From: Acidobacteriota bacterium | GTDB taxonomy: Bacteria > Acidobacteriota > Thermoanaerobaculia > Gp7-AA8 | Reading direction: 5' to 3' | Assembly (NCBI GenBank): GCA_016184115.1 | Contig: JACPDH010000023.1 | Location: 1 to 64,000, forward strand | Length of the DNA: 64,000 bases | Shown here: one piece after another, positions 45,589 through 54,380 of the stretch | Layout of the letters: each line of letters opens with the position of its first letter | Position numbering within the stretch: position 1 is the first letter of the stretch | Translations under genes and position numbers: made by a program | The notes under the pieces: generated by a model | The model's input: only the letters and a program-made list of their open reading frames with translations | What the model was told of the DNA's origin: nothing | Database searches by the model: none

Positions 45589-46265
45589 AGACACTTCTAG
45601 GTACCGTCACCCTTCTCGCCCTCGTCGCATGCTCGCGCGGCGACGAGGCGTCGGCGCCTAACGTCGAGTTCGCACCGAAACCGGCCTCCGCTACCGCTGC
45701 TGCGCCGGCCACTTCAGCGCAGGCAGCGCCTTCATCAGGGAACGCGGTCACGCTCGTTTCCGCCGACGGGACCAAGACGATGACCGTCGTCGCCGACGGC
45801 GAGCGCGTCGAGGTATCGGTCAGCGGCGGCGCGCGCTTCGTAGGTGAGCGCGACGGAGACAAGCGACGCTATCGCAACGCCGCGACCGGCGCAGCATTCG
45901 TCGAAGTCAAGTTGAGCGATACGGGGTTCAAGGTCCGCACCCCCGACAGCAAGCTTCTCTGGAAGGTCAAGGTCGACTCCGACAAGATCAAAGTGAGCGA
46001 CAACGAAGAGAACCGGAATCCCTGGGTGCTCAAGACGAAGTACGACGACAAAGCGAAGGTGCTCGATCCCGCCGAGAACGAGATCGGCGAAGTGAAGTAC
46101 TACCGAGATTCCGGTAAGGCAAAGGTCAAGGACTCATCGGGGAGCGAAGTGCAAGCGAGCGACACAGGGCGTATGTCACCAGCGTTCGGCGTCTCGCTGA
46201 TGAATGGCGTGCCGGAAGAATACCGGCTCATCGTGATGGCGGAGCTCCTCGCGAGGGGCATTTAG
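45585..46265 (+). CDS. Hypothetical lipoprotein, repeat-rich beta protein
   Basis: 226 residues: signal MKTLLGTVTLLALVACSRG with lipobox Cys16, an Ala/Pro/Ser-rich spacer, then a beta-rich region with repeated short patterns (KVRTPDSKLLWKVK, KVSDNEENRN, KAKVLDPAENEIGEVKYYRDSGKAKVKDSSGSEV), suggesting a repeated beta-hairpin or beta-helix-like fold. No family recognised. Coupled by ATGA to the GT4 upstream; likely an envelope protein of the same set. Confidence 0.65.
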   Translation: MKTLLGTVTLLALVACSRGDEASAPNVEFAPKPASATAAAPATSAQAAPSSGNAVTLVSADGTKTMTVVADGERVEVSVSGGARFVGERDGDKRRYRNAATGAAFVEVKLSDTGFKVRTPDSKLLWKVKVDSDKIKVSDNEENRNPWVLKTKYDDKAKVLDPAENEIGEVKYYRDSGKAKVKDSSGSEVQASDTGRMSPAFGVSLMNGVPEEYRLIVMAELLARGI

Positions 46266-46281
46266 TGCCGCTCCACCGCGA

Positions 46282-47145
46282 ATGCGGACACACGGCACCG
46301 CGATGATCCTCGTCTACGCGCTTGGTGGAGGGCTCGGGCACCTCGTCCGTGCCCGCGCGTTCCTTCACACGCTCGACATGGAAGGCGACGCGGCCATCAT
46401 CACAGCATCGCACCACGCCTCCGACCCGCGGGTGCTCGGCGGGATCGAGGCAATCGCAATTCCGCGCGAGCTCGAGCGCGATGCTGCGCGGTGCCGCGCA
46501 TGGATCGCGTCACTCATCGACGAGCGAAGACCTGCAATCTTCTGCGTCGACGCGTTCCCATGCGGCATCGTCGGCGAGCTCGCCGGCGAGCCGCTGCCAC
46601 ACTCCGGAGAGCGCTGGCACATCGCGCGCCTCCTCCGGTGGGATGAGTACTCACGCTTCACGGCCGAGCCGCCTCACTTCGACGTCACCTGGAAGCTCGA
46701 GCCGCTCGGCGAGGATCACGAACGCTGGCTGCGCGACATTTCGGACGATCTCCGCGAGCTCGAGCTCCACGACCCACCCTGCGACGACTCGCCGCCGGGC
46801 GAACTTCCCGATGGATACTGGCTCGTCATCCACAGCGGGCCATCATCGGAAGTCGAAGAGCTCGCGAGCTACGCGGAGGATCTTCGCGCGGCGGAGAAAT
46901 CGAACGCTCCAATCGTGGTAGCCACGGTCGAACCTCCCGACGCGCTTCCCGCGGGTGCGATCGTCGTGAGCTCGATTCCGGCGACTCGCCTCTTCGCACG
47001 GGCGGCGAAGATCGTGAGCGCCGCCGGCTTCAACATCATGCGCCAGGCTCACGCCTATCGAGACAAACAGGTCGTGATGCCGCTCCCACGTCGCTTCGAC
47101 GACCAGTTCGAGCGAGCGCGACGCGCGCGAAACGCGCTGCGATGA
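46282..47145 (+). CDS. GT-B-like glycosyltransferase/nucleotide-sugar protein (GT28-like N-terminus)
   Basis: 287 residues: MILVYALGGGLGHLVRARAFLHTL resembles the MurG/UDP-GlcNAc epimerase glycine-rich N-terminal loop, and GAIVVSSIPATRLFARAAKIVSAAGFNIMRQA resembles the acceptor-binding end of such enzymes. The protein is shorter than MurG (about 350) and the central part is unusual. Likely another glycosyltransferase-type enzyme of this set; start at 46282 or 46303. Confidence in the fold is moderate, in the activity low. Confidence 0.6.
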   Translation: MRTHGTAMILVYALGGGLGHLVRARAFLHTLDMEGDAAIITASHHASDPRVLGGIEAIAIPRELERDAARCRAWIASLIDERRPAIFCVDAFPCGIVGELAGEPLPHSGERWHIARLLRWDEYSRFTAEPPHFDVTWKLEPLGEDHERWLRDISDDLRELELHDPPCDDSPPGELPDGYWLVIHSGPSSEVEELASYAEDLRAAEKSNAPIVVATVEPPDALPAGAIVVSSIPATRLFARAAKIVSAAGFNIMRQAHAYRDKQVVMPLPRRFDDQFERARRARNALR

Positions 47146-47204
47146 CCTCGGAAGGCGGTCGGCGCTCCCATCATGAGATTAGAATCCACCCGGAGAAACC
47201 AGCG

Positions 47205-47300
47205 ATGCAAATCCGCGACACTGCGCACACAGGCGCGACCGGGACGATCGGCCGGCCCACGCCGATGCTCGTGGAGCTCGCCTTCGAGGCGAGCACGTAA
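47205..47300 (+). CDS. Possible 31-residue peptide
   Basis: A short frame, MQIRDTAHTGATGTIGRPTP to TAA at 47298, begins 9 nt after CGGAG. It is the only visible frame in the 167-bp gap between the GT-B-like and PH-domain genes. Could be real or chance; no similarity recognised. Confidence 0.2.
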   Translation: MQIRDTAHTGATGTIGRPTPMLVELAFEAST

Positions 47301-47312
47301 AGGACGACGACC

Positions 47313-47834
47313 ATGCGACTCGACGATGCAACGCCGCTCACACGCCAGCCCGACAAGAATCTGCTCATCTACTACGCGCTCGGCTCGCTGGTTCTCGGCC
47401 CGTTGTGCTTCATCCCGATGATCCCGCTCTACTTTCGCTACCACACGCTTCGCTACGTGTTCGATCGCGAGGGAATCACGATGCGCTGGGGAATTCTCTT
47501 TCGCCGCGAGATCAGTCTCACGTACGCGCGAATTCAGGACATCCACCTCGTCAGCAACGTGATCGAGCGTTGGCTCGGGCTCGCGCGCATTCAGATCCAG
47601 ACAGCGAGCGGAGCCTCGGGTGCGGAGATGGTCATCGAAGGCTTGCAGGACTTCGAGGCGATCCGTGATGCGCTCTACGGCCGCATGCGCGGCGTGCACG
47701 CTCCGCGCGGCGACGAGGCGAAGGGCGCCGTCGCCGCGGCTGGCAACGGCAGCGATGCGGCGCGCGCGATTCGCGAAGCCGCAGCGGAGCTACGCGCGGT
47801 CCGCGAAGCGGTCGAGAAGGGAGCCTTCCGGTGA
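47313..47834 (+). CDS. Bacterial PH-domain (bPH2/DUF304) membrane protein 1
   Basis: 173 residues: two hydrophobic segments (about 18-45, LLIYYALGSLVLGPLCFIPMIPLYF), then the YdbS/DUF304 bacterial PH-like domain (LRYVFDREGITMRWGILFRREISLTYARIQDIHLVSNVIERWLGLARIQI). DUF304 proteins are membrane proteins whose function is largely undefined. Its GTGA overlap with the next, paralogous gene (47831-47834) suggests a heteromeric pair. In other bacteria ydbS/ydbT come as pairs as well. Confidence 0.88.
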   Translation: MRLDDATPLTRQPDKNLLIYYALGSLVLGPLCFIPMIPLYFRYHTLRYVFDREGITMRWGILFRREISLTYARIQDIHLVSNVIERWLGLARIQIQTASGASGAEMVIEGLQDFEAIRDALYGRMRGVHAPRGDEAKGAVAAAGNGSDAARAIREAAAELRAVREAVEKGAFR

Positions 47835-48565
47835 GCGGCTGGCGAGGCATTCTCCTTCGTGCGATGCGCGTACCGCCCAAGCCGGCGACACCCCCTGGTG
47901 GAGAGACGCGCGTGTTTCGCGCGGGTCGCAACTACTTCCGCTACAAGCTCGTCGCATGGCTCATTGCGCAGCTGGCCGCCGCGGCGGGCCTCGCCTTCGC
48001 ATTTTGGTTCGCGGCGAACGTGCCGATCCCCGGCGTCCCCGAAAGGGTGATGCTTGCACTCGAGATCCTCGGCGCGATCGGCTTCGTCGCACAGCTTCCC
48101 TTCTCGCTCCTCGTCACCGTGCTCGACTTCGAAATGCGCTGGTACATCGTCACCGACCGCAGCCTTCGCATCCGCGAAGGAATCACCTCGGTGCGCGAGA
48201 AGACGATGACGTTCGCCAACATCCAGAACATCGTCGTGCGCCAGGGGCCGCTGCAGCGGCTACTCGGCATCGCGGACGTCGAAGTTCGCAACGCCGGCGG
48301 AGGAGCGTCCGACGAGCACCACGGAGAGAAACAGGGGAACGATCCGGTACACGTCGGCTTCTTCCGAGGCGTCGACAACGCCGACGCGATCCGCAACCTC
48401 TTGCTCGACGGGGTTAGGCGACAGCGCGACGCGGGGCTCGGCGACCCCGACGACGTCGCGGGCATCGCCACGACGCACGACGACGGAGATCTCGCCGAAG
48501 CGGCCGCGATCCTCCTGACCGAGGCGCGTGCGCTGCGCGCCGCGATCGTCACGCGCGCCGGCTGA
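47831..48565 (+). CDS. Bacterial PH-domain (bPH2/DUF304) membrane protein 2
   Basis: 244 residues, GTG start at 47831. Two TM segments (about 40-65 and 75-100) and a DUF304 domain (FEMRWYIVTDRSLRIREGITSVREKTMTFANIQNIVVRQGPLQRLLGIADVEV). A long acidic tail follows. Second of a paired set; see the upstream neighbour. It ends the 41.9-48.6 kb rightward set, facing the metal-uptake genes. Confidence 0.88.
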   Translation: MSGWRGILLRAMRVPPKPATPPGGETRVFRAGRNYFRYKLVAWLIAQLAAAAGLAFAFWFAANVPIPGVPERVMLALEILGAIGFVAQLPFSLLVTVLDFEMRWYIVTDRSLRIREGITSVREKTMTFANIQNIVVRQGPLQRLLGIADVEVRNAGGGASDEHHGEKQGNDPVHVGFFRGVDNADAIRNLLLDGVRRQRDAGLGDPDDVAGIATTHDDGDLAEAAAILLTEARALRAAIVTRAG

Positions 48566-48609
48566 ACCATCGGCGCCCGTTCATCCTCATACTCCGGCGA
48601 CTCGCACCT

Positions 48610-49446
48610 TCAGGCTGCCCCGAGCCCTCCACGCAGGAGCTTCACAGATGCCGCGAGCAGTAACGCGACGCCGAACGTACAGACGATCGCCGCGCCTGTC
48701 GGCAGATCCCACTGAAACGATACGAGCACGCCGATCGCACTGACCACCGCGCCCATCATCCATCCGAATGCGAGGCGGCCTCCAACCGTGCGCGCGAAGA
48801 GCATCGCCGCCACGGATGGGACGATGAGGTACGAAAAGACGAGAAGCACGCCGGCAATCTCGACCGACGACGTCACGACGACGCCAAACGACGTGTAGAA
48901 GAGAAAATCCCAGAACTTGACGTTGATCCCCGATGCCGCGGCCGTCTCCGGCTCGAGCGAGATCAACATGAATTTGTCCCGGAACACGTAGTGGAACGCG
49001 CCGACGACCGCGTAGAGGGCCGCCGTCTTGAGCACTTCGCTCCACGAAACGCTCAGGATGTTGCCGACGAGCATGTCTTTGAGATGCTCGGTTCCTTCGG
49101 GCGCCTTGCTCATCGCGAGAATCGCCGCCGCGGCCGCAACGGCGTAGACGATGCCGATGACCGCCTCCTGAGGAATCCTCGTCACGCCGTGGACGCGCGT
49201 CAGGGCGAAGATCGCCGCGCCGACGACGGTGAAGCCGAGAGACCAGAACCAGGTGACCGGATCGTGGAGATCGTGCCCGGCTAGATAGGCGGCCGTCGCC
49301 CCAAGGGCCGCGATCTGCGCAAGCGACAAATCGACGAAGATCACACCTCGCTCGACGACGTGAAGACCGAGGTAGGCGTGGATCCCGGTCAGCACCAGGC
49401 CAGCGACGAACGGAATGATGAGAAAGCCGAGCAGTTCGATGCTCAT
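48610..49446 (-). CDS. Metal ABC transporter permease (ZnuB/MntB family)
   Basis: 278-residue inner-membrane permease with about eight TM segments, of the zinc/manganese ABC type (FLIIPFVAGLVLTGIHAYLGLHVVERGVIFVDLSLAQIAALG). The start overlaps the substrate-binding protein stop by ATGA (49443-49446). Zinc is the most likely cargo by family, but Mn or Fe is possible. No nucleotide-binding subunit is found in the operon. Confidence 0.9.
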   Translation of the reverse strand: MSIELLGFLIIPFVAGLVLTGIHAYLGLHVVERGVIFVDLSLAQIAALGATAAYLAGHDLHDPVTWFWSLGFTVVGAAIFALTRVHGVTRIPQEAVIGIVYAVAAAAAILAMSKAPEGTEHLKDMLVGNILSVSWSEVLKTAALYAVVGAFHYVFRDKFMLISLEPETAAASGINVKFWDFLFYTSFGVVVTSSVEIAGVLLVFSYLIVPSVAAMLFARTVGGRLAFGWMMGAVVSAIGVLVSFQWDLPTGAAIVCTFGVALLLAASVKLLRGGLGAA

Positions 49447-50345
49447 CGCAGTCCCTCGGCCAGGGCGCTGACGTTGCGATCGAAAAGCTTGAAGTAGTCG
49501 TCGAGCCCAGGCGCTCCGCCGACCGACGGGTACATCACGATCACCTTCGCCCCCGTCTTCTGCGCCACTGAGTTAGGCGTCTTCAGATCGAAATAGGGCT
49601 CGACGAGGATCACCTTGACCTTCTGCTCCTTCATCGATTGCACGAGCTCGAAGAGATGCGACGGCGACGGCGGAACTCCCGGCTTCGGCTCGACGAAGTC
49701 GACGACGTCGAGGCCATAACGCCTCGCGAAGTTCGACCACGATCGATGATAGGTCACGATCTTCGCCCCTTTGTACGGCGCGAGCGCCTCCGTCCAGCGC
49801 TTGTTCGCATCGTTCGCGCGAACTTTGAATTCGTTGAGACGCGCGGTGAAGTAGGGCGCCTCGGCCGGCCGCAGCTTCGCGAACCGGTCGCGGAACTGGA
49901 TCGCGATGCGGACTGCGTTGCCCGGTTCGAGCCAATAGTGCGGGTTCCCTGATGCGTGAATGTCGCCCATCGACCGATCGACCTTTGCGGAAGGACGGTC
50001 GAGAATCTCGACCCCCGCCGAAAGGTCGAGATAGCCGTCGGTCCCGGGCCGAACTTCCGAATTCCTGCTCTGCTCGATGAGCGGTGGAAGCCATCCGATC
50101 TCGAGCTCGAGTCCGACGACCGCGAGAAGCTCCGCCTTTCTCAACTGGAGAAGAAAGCTCGGCTTCGCTTCGACGAAGTGCGGATCCTGATAGCCGCGCG
50201 CGATCGACTCGACGGCAACGCGGTCGCCACCGACCTCCCTGGCGATCGACGCAAGGTCCGACGTAGTCGTGACGACGTTGAGCGGCTCGGCCTGCGCAAC
50301 GGAGCCGGCGACGAGTGCAAGTGCGAGTACCAGTGTTCTTTTCAT
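49443..50345 (-). CDS. Periplasmic metal-binding protein (ZnuA-like, cluster A9)
   Basis: 300 residues with signal peptide MKRTLVLALALVAGSVAQA. Probable metal ligands: His56 (GYQDPHFVEAKPS), His136 (GNPHYWLEP), His200 (YHRSWSNFA) and an Asp/Glu near VILVEPYFD. The His-rich loop of ZnuA is missing, so it could be zinc-, manganese- or iron-specific. AGGAGG before the ATG. Between the porin-like gene and the permease, in one operon. Confidence 0.9.
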   Translation of the reverse strand: MKRTLVLALALVAGSVAQAEPLNVVTTTSDLASIAREVGGDRVAVESIARGYQDPHFVEAKPSFLLQLRKAELLAVVGLELEIGWLPPLIEQSRNSEVRPGTDGYLDLSAGVEILDRPSAKVDRSMGDIHASGNPHYWLEPGNAVRIAIQFRDRFAKLRPAEAPYFTARLNEFKVRANDANKRWTEALAPYKGAKIVTYHRSWSNFARRYGLDVVDFVEPKPGVPPSPSHLFELVQSMKEQKVKVILVEPYFDLKTPNSVAQKTGAKVIVMYPSVGGAPGLDDYFKLFDRNVSALAEGLR

Positions 50346-50354
50346 CGCGTCCTC

Positions 50355-51668
50355 CTAGAACGGATGCGCGCCATGCGCGCCGATGCCGAATTGGAACTGG
50401 AGCAGAAACTCGTCGGCTTCGAAGCCGTCACCGTAATCGGTTCGCCGATACTGCCCGCGGATCAGGCTGAACTCCGAGGGACGGAACGTGAGCATGAGCG
50501 ACTGGCCACGATCGGTGATCGACGGATCGTCGGGACGATCGACTCCATCGATTCGCGCACCTGCAAGCCAGCGGCGCGCGAACTGATAATCGGCGCTGGC
50601 GTAGTAGCCGACCGCGCTGTCTGGTCCGCCGTCGCGGTCGTTGACGATTAACTCGCCGCGCGCGAGAAACGAACGGTAGATCGCGCGCGAGAGCGGCTTC
50701 CATCGATAGCTCACATCGATGCCGGTGAAGCGGCTCGAGCCGCCCGTCTCCGGAAGTGTTCCGGTTGCAAAACTGGCGCCGACGTCGATGTTGCTGTTCT
50801 CCGTCAAGTCGCGGTAGGCGCGGAGTCTTGCGTCGTAGAAGAGGTCGCTCGAGCGCCCCGGCTCGAACACTCCTTCGACGCTTCCCCTGAATGCCTCCGC
50901 GGTCGCCTCCACCAGGAACGCACCTGCAGGAATCAACTTCGAAACCGACACGCCGCTATCGGCGAGACCTTCTTCGCCAAAGAACGTGGCGTTGACGAGA
51001 GGCGCGTCGGTCGTCGACCAGGTGTGGAAGTGCGTTGGGTTGAACTTGCCGAACGACGCCTTCATCTTCCCGACTTTCGCGGAGAGATCCCACGGTAGGG
51101 CGACGAATTGGATGTAGCCCTCCTCGACTGCGACTTCCTCGTCGCTGTAGCCGATGAAGAACTTCGCCTTTGCGTATGGGTCGACGGCAGCTTCGAGCGA
51201 GAGCTCCGATTCCTGCAGCGCGATCGCGTCGCGTTCCTCGGGGTTGTCGCCGCCCGCGTGCGCGACGACGTTGCCGATGATCGCGATGTCGGGATTGAAG
51301 ATCTTCGAGACCGCGGCCGACGGCGCATTCTCGATGACGTCGACGCCGGCGAGCGAGCCGTCGCTCGCGGCGGGCGCGGGGACCGCGTCGATCTTCGTCA
51401 GATCCTCGGTCGCAGCAGGGAGAGCGCCTTCGATCTGCGTGAGGTCGTCGGCGGGAACGGACGCAGCGCCGGCGACCAACGATCTCAGCGCGTCGATCTC
51501 CGCGCGGATCGCGCCCGACTCACGGTCGAGCGCCTCGAGACGAAGCGTCAGCGCTTCGAGGCGAGATGCGACGTCGGCATCGGAACCCTGCGCGAACGCG
51601 ACGAGGGGAACGAGAACAACGAGAATGACGAGCGGCATGAGCCGCTCGGAGAAAAGTGCCTTGAGCAC
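50355..51668 (-). CDS. Outer-membrane beta-barrel protein with N-terminal coiled coil
   Basis: 437 residues, GTG start (51668) with GGAGGTG 5 nt upstream. Signal peptide (MPLVILVVLVPLVAFAQG), a short coiled-coil (VASRLEALTLRLEALDRESGAIRAEIDALRS), then a beta-barrel region with repeated aromatic and Gly-rich strands and a terminal Phe (HPF), as in outer-membrane porins. It lies 9 bp before the metal-binding protein gene. Likely admits the metal or its complex across the outer membrane. Confidence 0.75.
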   Translation of the reverse strand: MLKALFSERLMPLVILVVLVPLVAFAQGSDADVASRLEALTLRLEALDRESGAIRAEIDALRSLVAGAASVPADDLTQIEGALPAATEDLTKIDAVPAPAASDGSLAGVDVIENAPSAAVSKIFNPDIAIIGNVVAHAGGDNPEERDAIALQESELSLEAAVDPYAKAKFFIGYSDEEVAVEEGYIQFVALPWDLSAKVGKMKASFGKFNPTHFHTWSTTDAPLVNATFFGEEGLADSGVSVSKLIPAGAFLVEATAEAFRGSVEGVFEPGRSSDLFYDARLRAYRDLTENSNIDVGASFATGTLPETGGSSRFTGIDVSYRWKPLSRAIYRSFLARGELIVNDRDGGPDSAVGYYASADYQFARRWLAGARIDGVDRPDDPSITDRGQSLMLTFRPSEFSLIRGQYRRTDYGDGFEADEFLLQFQFGIGAHGAHPF

Positions 51669-51716
51669 GAAACACCTCCGGTTTTCGGTTTGACGACTCG
51701 GCGGAAGCGAGGAGCG

Positions 51717-52025
51717 TCAGACCGTGGGAGGTGCGCGTCCGGGACGGACGGGGAGGGCGAGCGCGACAACGACGCGCTCCGAAGAATGAACGACAGCGAG
51801 CGCGACGAAGATGGGTGCAATGTCGGCGCGCTCGAGGATGATCCCGGGACTCGCGTTGACGACGCACGCCGCACATGGCGCCTTCTGCGGCAACGCATTG
51901 CCGCCTTCGACCGCCAGATCGTGCGCGTGCATCGGCGCGCCAACTGCGACGATGGCGACGAGCGTCGCCGCCGCGAGCAGCCGCATCAGCGCGCCAGAGG
52001 CCGAACCGGGTGAGCGTTGCGTCAT
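51717..52025 (-). CDS. Small secreted Cys-rich protein (DUF2946-like)
   Basis: 102 residues with a signal sequence (MRLLAAATLVAIVAVGAPMHA; a start at M1 or M14), then a short region with His (MHAHD) and CAAC. Small proteins with this pattern accompany metal uptake genes in other bacteria. It is first in the leftward operon with the porin-like, binding and permease genes. Function unknown; a periplasmic metal-handling role is a guess. Confidence 0.55.
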   Translation of the reverse strand: MTQRSPGSASGALMRLLAAATLVAIVAVGAPMHAHDLAVEGGNALPQKAPCAACVVNASPGIILERADIAPIFVALAVVHSSERVVVALALPVRPGRAPPTV

Positions 52026-52212
52026 TCCGACGTTCTATTACTACAGATCGCCCTCGCACGCAAAGTCCCCCACCCCAGAGCTGTGACCGGTCCGTTGCAA
52101 CGCGAGGCGAAGGCCAGGGGTGATGGGCCAACCAGGCGAGCCGAGCGTAGGGTGTGCCTCGATTCGCATTCTTCCACGCCTGTCTGTCGCCTCTCGCATA
52201 CCGCCTCGCCTG

Positions 52213-52232
52213 CTCTGGCCTTTGACCTTTGG
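52213..52232. repeat. AGGTC-class heptad fragment
   Basis: GGCCTTTGACCTTTGGCCTT (52213-52232) is a single short arm of the AGGTC class, close to the end of the fpg gene. No inverted partner was found nearby. Confidence 0.5.
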
Positions 52233-52252
52233 CCTTAGGGCTCTCTTCGGCC

Positions 52253-53137
52253 TCACTCCACCTCATCGATCGACTTCGGCCAATCGTCATGCAGGAGGCG
52301 GGAGAGAGCACGATCTGCGAGGAGCTTTCCGTTCGTCTGACAGCGAGCGCAGTAGTTCGTCTCATTGTCGGCATAGACGATTCGTTGCACCGGCGTCGCG
52401 CAGTCGGGACATGGCTGGCCAAAGCGGCCATGCACGGCCATGCCGTCGCGGAACGCCGTGACCTTCTCCGGGAAGCGGTCGCCCGTCTCGGCACGAAGCC
52501 GCTCGGTCCAGAACGTCAGCGTATCGATGACGGCACGATGCAGGCGCGCGATCTCCTCATCAGTCATCGACTTCGTGAGCTTCATCGGAGACATCCTCGC
52601 GCGGTGGAGGATCTCGTCGGAATACGAGTTGCCGATGCCACTGACGAGGCGCGGATCGGTCAGCGCGCGCTTCACGGTATGGCTCTCGCGCCGGAGCGCG
52701 CCGCGAAATGCATCAAGGCCCGAGTCAAGTGGCTCGATTCCGCCTCGGTCGAGCGCGGCAAACCCGTCTCGCCCCGCGAACAGGTGCAGCGACGCCCGAC
52801 GCTTCGATCCGGCTTCGGTGAGAATAAGCGACCCGTCCTCGAAGTCGAACGCCGCGAGACCAACTCGTCCCGGGATCTTCGCACGCGGCGCGAGCCAGCG
52901 AAAACGCCCCGCGATCATCAAATGGATCACGATCCATCGATCGCCGGCGAGTCCGATCACGATCCGCTTGCCGAGCCGCGCGACCGATTCGACCGCGCGT
53001 CCCGCGATCTCCCGAGGAGACGGCGACACCGTGCGAAGCAGAAACGGGCTCGCGAGCCGGATCGCCTCGAGCTTCCGCCCTACGATGCGCGCACGCAACG
53101 CTTCCACGTAGATCGTGATGTCAGGAAGCTCGGGCAT
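52253..53137 (-). CDS. Fpg/Nei-family DNA glycosylase
   Basis: Base-excision DNA glycosylase/AP lyase for oxidised bases. After Met removal, Pro-Glu (MPELPDITIY) gives the catalytic N-terminal Pro; Lys in ARLGKRIVI; helix-two-turn-helix about residues 150-170; C-terminal zinc finger CPDC...CARC with Arg-binding end (LLADRALSRLL). 294 residues from the ATG at 53137. PELPD rather than PELPE and overall divergence mean Fpg and Nei substrate ranges cannot be separated by eye. Confidence 0.9.
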   Translation of the reverse strand: MPELPDITIYVEALRARIVGRKLEAIRLASPFLLRTVSPSPREIAGRAVESVARLGKRIVIGLAGDRWIVIHLMIAGRFRWLAPRAKIPGRVGLAAFDFEDGSLILTEAGSKRRASLHLFAGRDGFAALDRGGIEPLDSGLDAFRGALRRESHTVKRALTDPRLVSGIGNSYSDEILHRARMSPMKLTKSMTDEEIARLHRAVIDTLTFWTERLRAETGDRFPEKVTAFRDGMAVHGRFGQPCPDCATPVQRIVYADNETNYCARCQTNGKLLADRALSRLLHDDWPKSIDEVE

Positions 53138-53164
53138 GGCCGACTGATCATAGCGACTTCGCGA

Positions 53165-53325
53165 AGGCAATGCGGATTGCGAAATGCGAATTGCGAAATG
53201 CAAGCCAAAGCTCGGGCTCGGGCTCGGGCCCGGAAATTACGAGCTTCGTCCCTTCATTCCGAGCTCGTCGCTCGCCCCCCTTGTTTCGTTCCGCATTCCG
53301 CATTCCGCATTCCACGTTCCGAATC
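53165..53325. repeat. GCG-class heptad repeat, inverted arms
   Basis: GCGGATTGCGAAATGCGAAT (about 53172-53191) and the inverse GTTCCGCATTCCGCATTCCG (53288-53307) are about 100 bp apart, between the fpg and ABC-2 permease genes. Both arms are made of 7-bp units. Confidence 0.88.
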
Positions 53326-54358
53326 ACTTCCACTTGAACACTCTCAGTGCGACGGCAAAGCTGAGCAGCATCCACACCGTCAGGTTGACAAGCTCCGGCA
53401 ACACCGCCACGACGCTCGCCCCTTCAATCATCACTTCGCGCAACGCGTCGTTGAGCGCTGTGAGCGGCAGCGCGCGAAGGAAGGGCTGGACCGAATCGGG
53501 AAATCGGTCGGCGGAGAAGAAGACACCCGAGAGAAGCCACATCGGCAGCATCACGAAGTTCATCAGCCCGCTCACGGCCTCGATCGTCTCCGCGCGCGAT
53601 GCGACGAGAACTCCGAGCCCGGCGAATGCCATGGCGCCAACGAAGCAGATGACCGCGAGGAGCAGAAGCGAGCCACGCACGCCCACGTCGAAGACGAGCC
53701 AGGCAAAGCCGAGCAGCACCGCGACTTCGGCGGCGAGGAACGCGATGCGCGACGCCATCTGCGCGAGCAGGTAGTCGCGTTTGCGCATCGGCGTCGCCAC
53801 GAGCCGCTTGAGGAGCTTCTGCGATCGTGCTGTGACAATCGAGAAGCCGACGCCCCACATCCCCGTACTCATCAGATTCAGCCCGAGAAGACCGGGAATC
53901 AGAAAGTCGATGTAGCGAGAGCCGCGCTCGGTCACCCGCTCTTCGCCAATCGTCACGGGATCGACGCGCCCCGCTGCACGCTGCAGTGCGTCGACCGCTT
54001 CCATGCGCGCCATTCGAGAATCGGGTCGCGTCGGATCGAAGCGGAACAACGTCGCACCATCGACTTCGACGAGAAGAGAGATCTTGCCGACGCGCAGCGC
54101 TTCGCGCCCCGCAACCGGGTCGTAGAGCCGCACGCGAAGCGCCGGCGACGTCTCCAACGCCTTCGCGACTGCGGCGGAGCGCGCACCGTTCGCGACGCCG
54201 ATCGGGATCCGGTCGGGAGTCTTGTCGCGGAAGGCGAAACCGAGCGCAAGCGCGAGGAGGATCGGAAAGACGAAGACCCAGAACACCGCCTCGCCCTGGC
54301 GGATGAACTCCTTGACGCGCGTAACGGTGAGCTCGTAAAGCGGTGAAGGAGCCGGCAT
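53324..54358 (-). CDS. ABC-2 type transporter permease
   Basis: 344-residue permease: an N-terminal TM helix (VFWVFVFPILLALALGFAF), a periplasmic domain (about 45-150), then five TM helices of the ABC-2 type (LGLNLMSTGMWGVGFSIVTARSQKLLKRLVATPMRKRDYLLAQ is the coupling-helix region). Start chosen at MPAPSPLYEL (54358). It follows the ATPase by 22 bp. Exports drug, lipid or polysaccharide; no cargo gene is adjacent. Confidence 0.9.
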   Translation of the reverse strand: MPAPSPLYELTVTRVKEFIRQGEAVFWVFVFPILLALALGFAFRDKTPDRIPIGVANGARSAAVAKALETSPALRVRLYDPVAGREALRVGKISLLVEVDGATLFRFDPTRPDSRMARMEAVDALQRAAGRVDPVTIGEERVTERGSRYIDFLIPGLLGLNLMSTGMWGVGFSIVTARSQKLLKRLVATPMRKRDYLLAQMASRIAFLAAEVAVLLGFAWLVFDVGVRGSLLLLAVICFVGAMAFAGLGVLVASRAETIEAVSGLMNFVMLPMWLLSGVFFSADRFPDSVQPFLRALPLTALNDALREVMIEGASVVAVLPELVNLTVWMLLSFAVALRVFKWK

Positions 54359-54380
54359 CGTCGTGTCGTCCTTGTCGCGG

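Noticed and set aside
52229-54346. A 705-codon plus-strand frame over fpg and the ABC-2 permease
   Set aside because: It crosses a repeat locus and two well-supported leftward genes; its composition (Arg/Glu/Asp-rich) is typical of an antisense shadow.
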